Part shown: in pieces, positions 4,957-7,389 of the stretch
Numbering within the stretch: position 1 is the first letter of the stretch
Layout: every line of letters starts with the position of its first letter
NCBI GenBank assembly: GCA_030603605.1
Contig: JAUVXN010000061.1
Coordinates: forward strand, 1-7,389
Source of the DNA: Dehalococcoidales bacterium
GTDB taxonomy: Bacteria; Chloroflexota; Dehalococcoidia; Dehalococcoidales; RBG-16-60-22
Length of the DNA: 7,389 bases
Direction of reading: 5' to 3'
The notes under the pieces: generated by a model
Told to the model about the DNA's origin: nothing
Database searches by the model: none
Seen by the model: only the letters and a program-made list of their open reading frames with translations
Position numbers and translations under genes: made by a program

Positions 4957-6219
4957 TTGAATAAGAAAATACTGTTAATTCCGCTGGCACTATTGCTGGC
5001 TGTGAGCTTGTTAGCCATTGGCTGCCCAGCCCCAGCACCGGCGCCAGCCCCAGCCCCAGCCCCAGCCCCAGCACCAGCCCCGGCTCCAGCCCCTGCCCCG
5101 GCACCGGCTCCAGCTCCAGCCCCTGCTCCAGCCCCAGCACCCACCCCGGCACCAGCTGAGGAAGTTTACACCATCAGGGTGCAGGAAGCCTATGCTGCCG
5201 GACTTGCTGGCTACCGGATCTATGAGAGATGGACAGAAACGATGGCAGCGATGAGCAACGGGCGTCTCAACATTGAAACTTATCCCGAAGGTGGAATAAT
5301 AGGTACCTTTGACCTGTTTGATGCTGCCATGGCTGGAACCGTTGACGGATGGGTCTGCTGGCCCCAGTACTGGCCGGGCAAGCATGCTCTGGCTGTCTAC
5401 GTCAGCTCTTTCCCCTACGGTCTTGATATGGCGTGGATGTGGGAGTGCTGGTTCTACAACATGGGTGGTATTGACCTGGCTCGGAAGGATTATGCCCAGT
5501 TTGGTCTGCAGTATGTGGCTCCAATCCAGACCGGACCAAACTATGCGCACTGCACAAAACCACTCACCAAGATGGAAGACTGGGATGGTCTGAAGTGCCG
5601 ATACCCCGGTGGTATGATTGCCGAAATTTATGAGAAAGCCGGCGCTTCAGTAATTATTCTGCCCGGCGGCGAGATTTACACGTCAATGGCTACCGGCGTT
5701 ATCGATTTTGGTGAGTATGTCGGGCATGCCATGAACCGGGAGCTCGGTCTGCACGAGGTTGGTAAGTATATCATCGGTCCCGGACAGATGCACCAGCCGG
5801 TAGACTTACAGGCCTTCGTCATGAATGCGAAAAGCTGGAATAAGCTACCCGCAGACCTGCAGTTGATGCTTGAAATAGGGTGTGAGGATTTGTCCTGGAG
5901 CCTGCATCGCAACATCCAGAGCTCCGACCTCATTGCTAAACAGTGGATGGTCGAGTCATACGGGAACGTCTACATGGAGCTACCCGCCGCTGAGCGCGCT
6001 AAGTTCAGGAAGGAAGCTGTCGAGCTGTGGGCCAAGTGGGCGACGGATGCCAATTCCACGGAGGCAATACGAGGACAAGTCTCGCTTATGAATGCGATTG
6101 GACTTCTCGACTACCCTGGCATTAAGGACGAGGTAGAAACCTACTTCCCCGGCTTGATGGCCGAAGGACTGGCTGGCAAGGTTGTGGAAGACTACTGGCT
6201 TGGAACCATAGTGGAATAA
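4957..6219 (+). CDS. TRAP transporter solute-binding lipoprotein, TakP-like (DctP family)
   Basis: This is the extracytoplasmic receptor of a TRAP transporter, which would capture an organic acid and deliver it to DctQM. TTG at 4957 is preferred: AAGGAGGT (4943-4950) lies 6 bp upstream, against 3 bp for the adjacent TTG at 4954. Numbering here counts from 4954 (421 residues). A lipoprotein signal ends in LLAIGC with lipidated Cys24. Residues 25-68 are 22 Pro-Xaa dipeptides, all Pro-Ala except one Pro-Thr. The binding domain has DWDGLKCR (209-216; Arg216 matches the carboxylate-binding Arg of the family), PGGEIY (to 242) and GVIDFGEYVG (Glu254), where TakP-type proteins usually read EWVG. From family knowledge a 2-oxo acid or similar carboxylate is plausible, but the ligand is unproven. 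Five Cys residues in the exported domain would suit an anaerobe. Confidence 0.9.
   Translation: MNKKILLIPLALLLAVSLLAIGCPAPAPAPAPAPAPAPAPAPAPAPAPAPAPAPAPAPAPAPTPAPAEEVYTIRVQEAYAAGLAGYRIYERWTETMAAMSNGRLNIETYPEGGIIGTFDLFDAAMAGTVDGWVCWPQYWPGKHALAVYVSSFPYGLDMAWMWECWFYNMGGIDLARKDYAQFGLQYVAPIQTGPNYAHCTKPLTKMEDWDGLKCRYPGGMIAEIYEKAGASVIILPGGEIYTSMATGVIDFGEYVGHAMNRELGLHEVGKYIIGPGQMHQPVDLQAFVMNAKSWNKLPADLQLMLEIGCEDLSWSLHRNIQSSDLIAKQWMVESYGNVYMELPAAERAKFRKEAVELWAKWATDANSTEAIRGQVSLMNAIGLLDYPGIKDEVETYFPGLMAEGLAGKVVEDYWLGTIVE
5026..5157 (+). repeat. Hexanucleotide-register repeat encoding 22 Pro-Xaa dipeptides
   Basis: This is 132 bp of a degenerate 6-bp unit (commonest form CCAGCC) inside the binding-protein gene, directly after the lipid-anchor Cys codon. 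All four Pro codons and all four Ala codons occur. The repeat is therefore conserved as protein rather than as a pure DNA microsatellite. It likely forms a stiff, extended spacer. Confidence 0.95.
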
Positions 6220-6235
6220 TGGTGTAAAAGCCTCT

Positions 6236-6254
6236 CATCCTTATGTAAGGGATG
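6236..6254 (+). other. Small hairpin after the binding-protein gene
   Basis: CATCC and TTA on the left pair with TAA and GGATG on the right around a 2-nt loop, with one bulged G. It starts 16 bp after the stop codon. It could protect the 3' end of the upstream message or act with the larger stem-loop that follows. Confidence 0.4.
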
Positions 6255-6267
6255 AATGGATTATGGA

Positions 6268-6305
6268 GAAGGCGGGGGAAAGGAAGGGGCCAATCCCCCG
6301 CCTTC
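6268..6305 (+). terminator. Strong stem-loop between binding protein and membrane subunits
   Basis: A perfect 12-bp stem (GAAGGCGGGGGA, 6268-6279; TCCCCCGCCTTC, 6294-6305) closes a 14-nt loop. The downstream bases (TTGCGATT) are only mildly T-rich, so it is not a textbook intrinsic terminator. A partial terminator or an mRNA-stabilising hairpin that keeps binding-protein mRNA more abundant than the dctQM message is the likeliest role. Confidence 0.55.
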
Positions 6306-6342
6306 TTGCGATTAAAAAAGCAAACATTAATAAAGATAAGAC

Positions 6343-6371
6343 TTGACATTGAGTGCCGATAAGGATAAAAT
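6343..6371 (+). promoter_or_regulatory. Internal promoter for the small ORF and TRAP membrane genes
   Basis: TTGACA (6343-6348), 17 bp, TAAAAT (6366-6371), one mismatch from consensus. The predicted start is near 6378, about 33 nt before the small ORF. Its place just after the stem-loop suggests that the membrane genes are transcribed independently as well as by read-through. Confidence 0.65.
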
Positions 6372-6410
6372 TCGGTGACGAAGCGCCAATTACCTGGAAG
6401 AGGGAGAGGA

Positions 6411-6515
6411 ATGACCAAAACGCAAATAATAGGCTGGGTGGTGGGATGGATATTATTCCTTGCTTACCCGCTAATGGTAGCGATACATTTTCTTTTCATT
6501 CGTAAAGGTTTTTAG
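6411..6515 (+). CDS. 34-residue single-span membrane protein in the TRAP operon
   Basis: I do not recognise this protein. It reads MTKTQIIGWVVGWILFLAYP followed by LMVAIHFLFIRKGF. Residues 6-30 form one hydrophobic, aromatic-rich span with a Lys at position 3 and Arg-Lys at 31-32, so it would be a bitopic membrane peptide. Support for it being real: an ATG directly after a purine-rich ribosome site (GGAAGAGGGAGAGGA, 6396-6410), its own near-consensus promoter, and a stop codon 20 bp before the dctQ start. It fills the gap between binding protein and membrane subunits and may be an accessory or assembly factor of the transporter; that role is inference. Its small size means a chance reading frame cannot be fully excluded. 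Confidence 0.65.
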   Translation: MTKTQIIGWVVGWILFLAYPLMVAIHFLFIRKGF

Positions 6516-6535
6516 AATTGCGATAGGGGGCTGCA

Positions 6536-7072
6536 TTGCTGAAGAAGGTAATAAAGTCGGTACTGGCTACTATTGACAATATAAGTATATGCACCGGAAA
6601 GCTTTTCAGCTGGTTGATACTGGCATTAGTCGGCATAATAATAATTGAGGTAGTAAGAAGGTATTTTTTTAACGCCCCGATAATGGGCGTTCAGGATTTA
6701 CAGTGTGCCTATTTCGGTGTTTATTACATGATGTGCGGCGCCTATACCCTTCATGCCAGAGGGCATGTCAGTGTGGATGTGCTCTATATGCTGGCGCCAC
6801 TGCGGGGAAGAGCCATTTTAGACCTGATGACTTTCCCCTTTTTCTTAATCTATGCTGTCGCACTGGTCTACACCGGGTGGCAGTTTGGCATGATGGCCAC
6901 CCATATAGAAGGAATTGGCTGGAACCTGGAGGTTGACCAGTCCCACCTGCGCCTGCCCCTCTACCCGGCAAAGTGGACGATAGCCATTGGCGGGGCTCTC
7001 TTGCTGTTTCAGGGATTGGCTAAATGGACTCGTGACCTCAAGTTTGCTGTCACCGGGAAGGAGCTGGAATGA
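6536..7072 (+). CDS. dctQ: TRAP transporter small membrane subunit (DctQ family)
   Basis: This 178-residue protein has four predicted membrane spans (about 22-40, 55-73, 92-116 and 146-163), the DctQ topology. Family features include the RRYFFNAP segment after span 1 (41-48), the HVSVDVL motif (77-83) after span 2, and a Pro-containing loop (LPLYPAKW, 140-147) before span 4. DctQ is the small integral membrane subunit that pairs with DctM in Na+-driven uptake fed by the binding protein. TTG at 6536 is chosen because AGGGGG (6525-6530) lies 5 bp upstream. The stop overlaps the dctM start (ATGA), showing tight coupling. The primary sequence of this family varies, so the call rests on topology, motifs and context together. 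Confidence 0.88.
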   Translation: MLKKVIKSVLATIDNISICTGKLFSWLILALVGIIIIEVVRRYFFNAPIMGVQDLQCAYFGVYYMMCGAYTLHARGHVSVDVLYMLAPLRGRAILDLMTFPFFLIYAVALVYTGWQFGMMATHIEGIGWNLEVDQSHLRLPLYPAKWTIAIGGALLLFQGLAKWTRDLKFAVTGKELE

Positions 7073-7389
7073 GCATTGAGCTTATCACCATACTTATGTT
7101 TGGCTCCCTTATCATACTATTGCTCGCTGGGTTGCCGGTTGCCTTTGCCACTGGTAGTCTGGCGGTAATATTTATTGTTTTTCTATGGAGTCCTGATGCT
7201 TTAGGTACCCTTGCCATTCGTATCTGGGGTCAGATGTATCAGTATCTCCTCTTTGCCATTCCCCTGTTTATCTTTCTGGCGAGTATGATGCAGCAGGCTG
7301 GTATCGTTGAGGAGATGTATGAAACCATCCGGGAGTGGACCGGTCCGCTGCGGGGTGGACTGGCAATAGCCACGGTGCTGGCAAGCACC
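7069..7389 (+). CDS. dctM: TRAP transporter large membrane subunit (DctM family), N-terminal part (3' truncated by window edge)
   Basis: The 107 visible codons run open to the window end. The protein starts MSIELITILMFGSLIILLLA with a first hydrophobic span, then GLPVAFATG, which is characteristic of DctM. It continues with MYQYLLFAIPLFIFLASMMQ (the family PLFIFLA-type segment) and RGGLAIATVLAST, where DctM proteins usually begin their next conserved span. DctM forms the substrate-translocating channel of the TRAP system and belongs to the ion transporter superfamily. Its ATG lies in the ATGA overlap with the dctQ stop. A full DctM normally has over 400 residues, so most of the gene is outside the window. 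Confidence 0.9.
   Translation, partial: MSIELITILMFGSLIILLLAGLPVAFATGSLAVIFIVFLWSPDALGTLAIRIWGQMYQYLLFAIPLFIFLASMMQQAGIVEEMYETIREWTGPLRGGLAIATVLAST

Noticed and set aside
4941..5144. Minus-strand frame of Gly-Ala repeats
   Set aside because: This is the complement of the Pro-Ala repeat of the TRAP receptor, with no independent start signal.
5026..5157. CRISPR array or microsatellite
   Set aside because: The unit is 6 bp, in frame and with varied synonymous codons. There are no spacers, so it is a protein-level repeat.
5011..5550. 179-codon minus-strand frame opposite the TRAP receptor
   Set aside because: It is antisense to a clearly coding gene, its composition is driven by the repeat, and it has no domain signature.
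1..7389. tRNA, rRNA, insertion sequence or phage attachment site
   Set aside because: No cloverleaf, rRNA-like block, transposase or terminal inverted repeat was recognised on either strand by eye. A covariance-model search would settle small RNAs.

Overview
This window looks like bacterial chromosome, most likely from an anaerobic Chloroflexota of the Dehalococcoidia type. The lineage call is an inference. It rests on a lipoprotein with a very long Pro-Ala spacer, a tripartite carboxylate (TRAP) uptake system, frequent TTG starts, and ferrous-iron uptake next to Fur. No rRNA or other marker gene is present. All supported genes read on the + strand, and both ends of the window cut through genes.

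Left block (1-2010): the C-terminal part of a HerA-type DNA-translocating ATPase, a small MauE/DoxX-type membrane protein, and an RssA-like patatin hydrolase whose TTG start lies inside the preceding gene. The tight packing suggests one transcription unit that starts upstream of the window.

Middle block (2011-4584): an iron-homeostasis module of fur, feoA and feoB. A consensus promoter (TTGACA, 17 bp, TATAAT) precedes fur. Its predicted transcription start falls on the first bases of an inverted repeat resembling a Fur box. A related copy lies just before feoA and overlaps a candidate -35 element. The simplest reading is that Fur with Fe(II) represses itself and FeoAB. Read from the start at 2119, the protein lines up position for position with E. 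coli Fur. It keeps the structural Cys pairs and the regulatory metal site but has substitutions at all four residues of the other metal site.

Right block (4585-7389): a TRAP transporter unit. A non-coding stretch carries two tandem near-consensus promoters and a G-rich leader. It is followed by a TakP-like solute-binding lipoprotein with 22 Pro-Xaa dipeptides after the lipid-modified Cys. After that gene come two hairpins, the larger with a perfect 12-bp stem, and a fresh promoter. Next are a 34-residue single-span membrane protein, the small membrane subunit (DctQ) and the start of the large membrane subunit (DctM), whose ATG overlaps the dctQ stop. This layout predicts more binding protein than membrane subunits. 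The 34-residue protein is the least explained item in the window.
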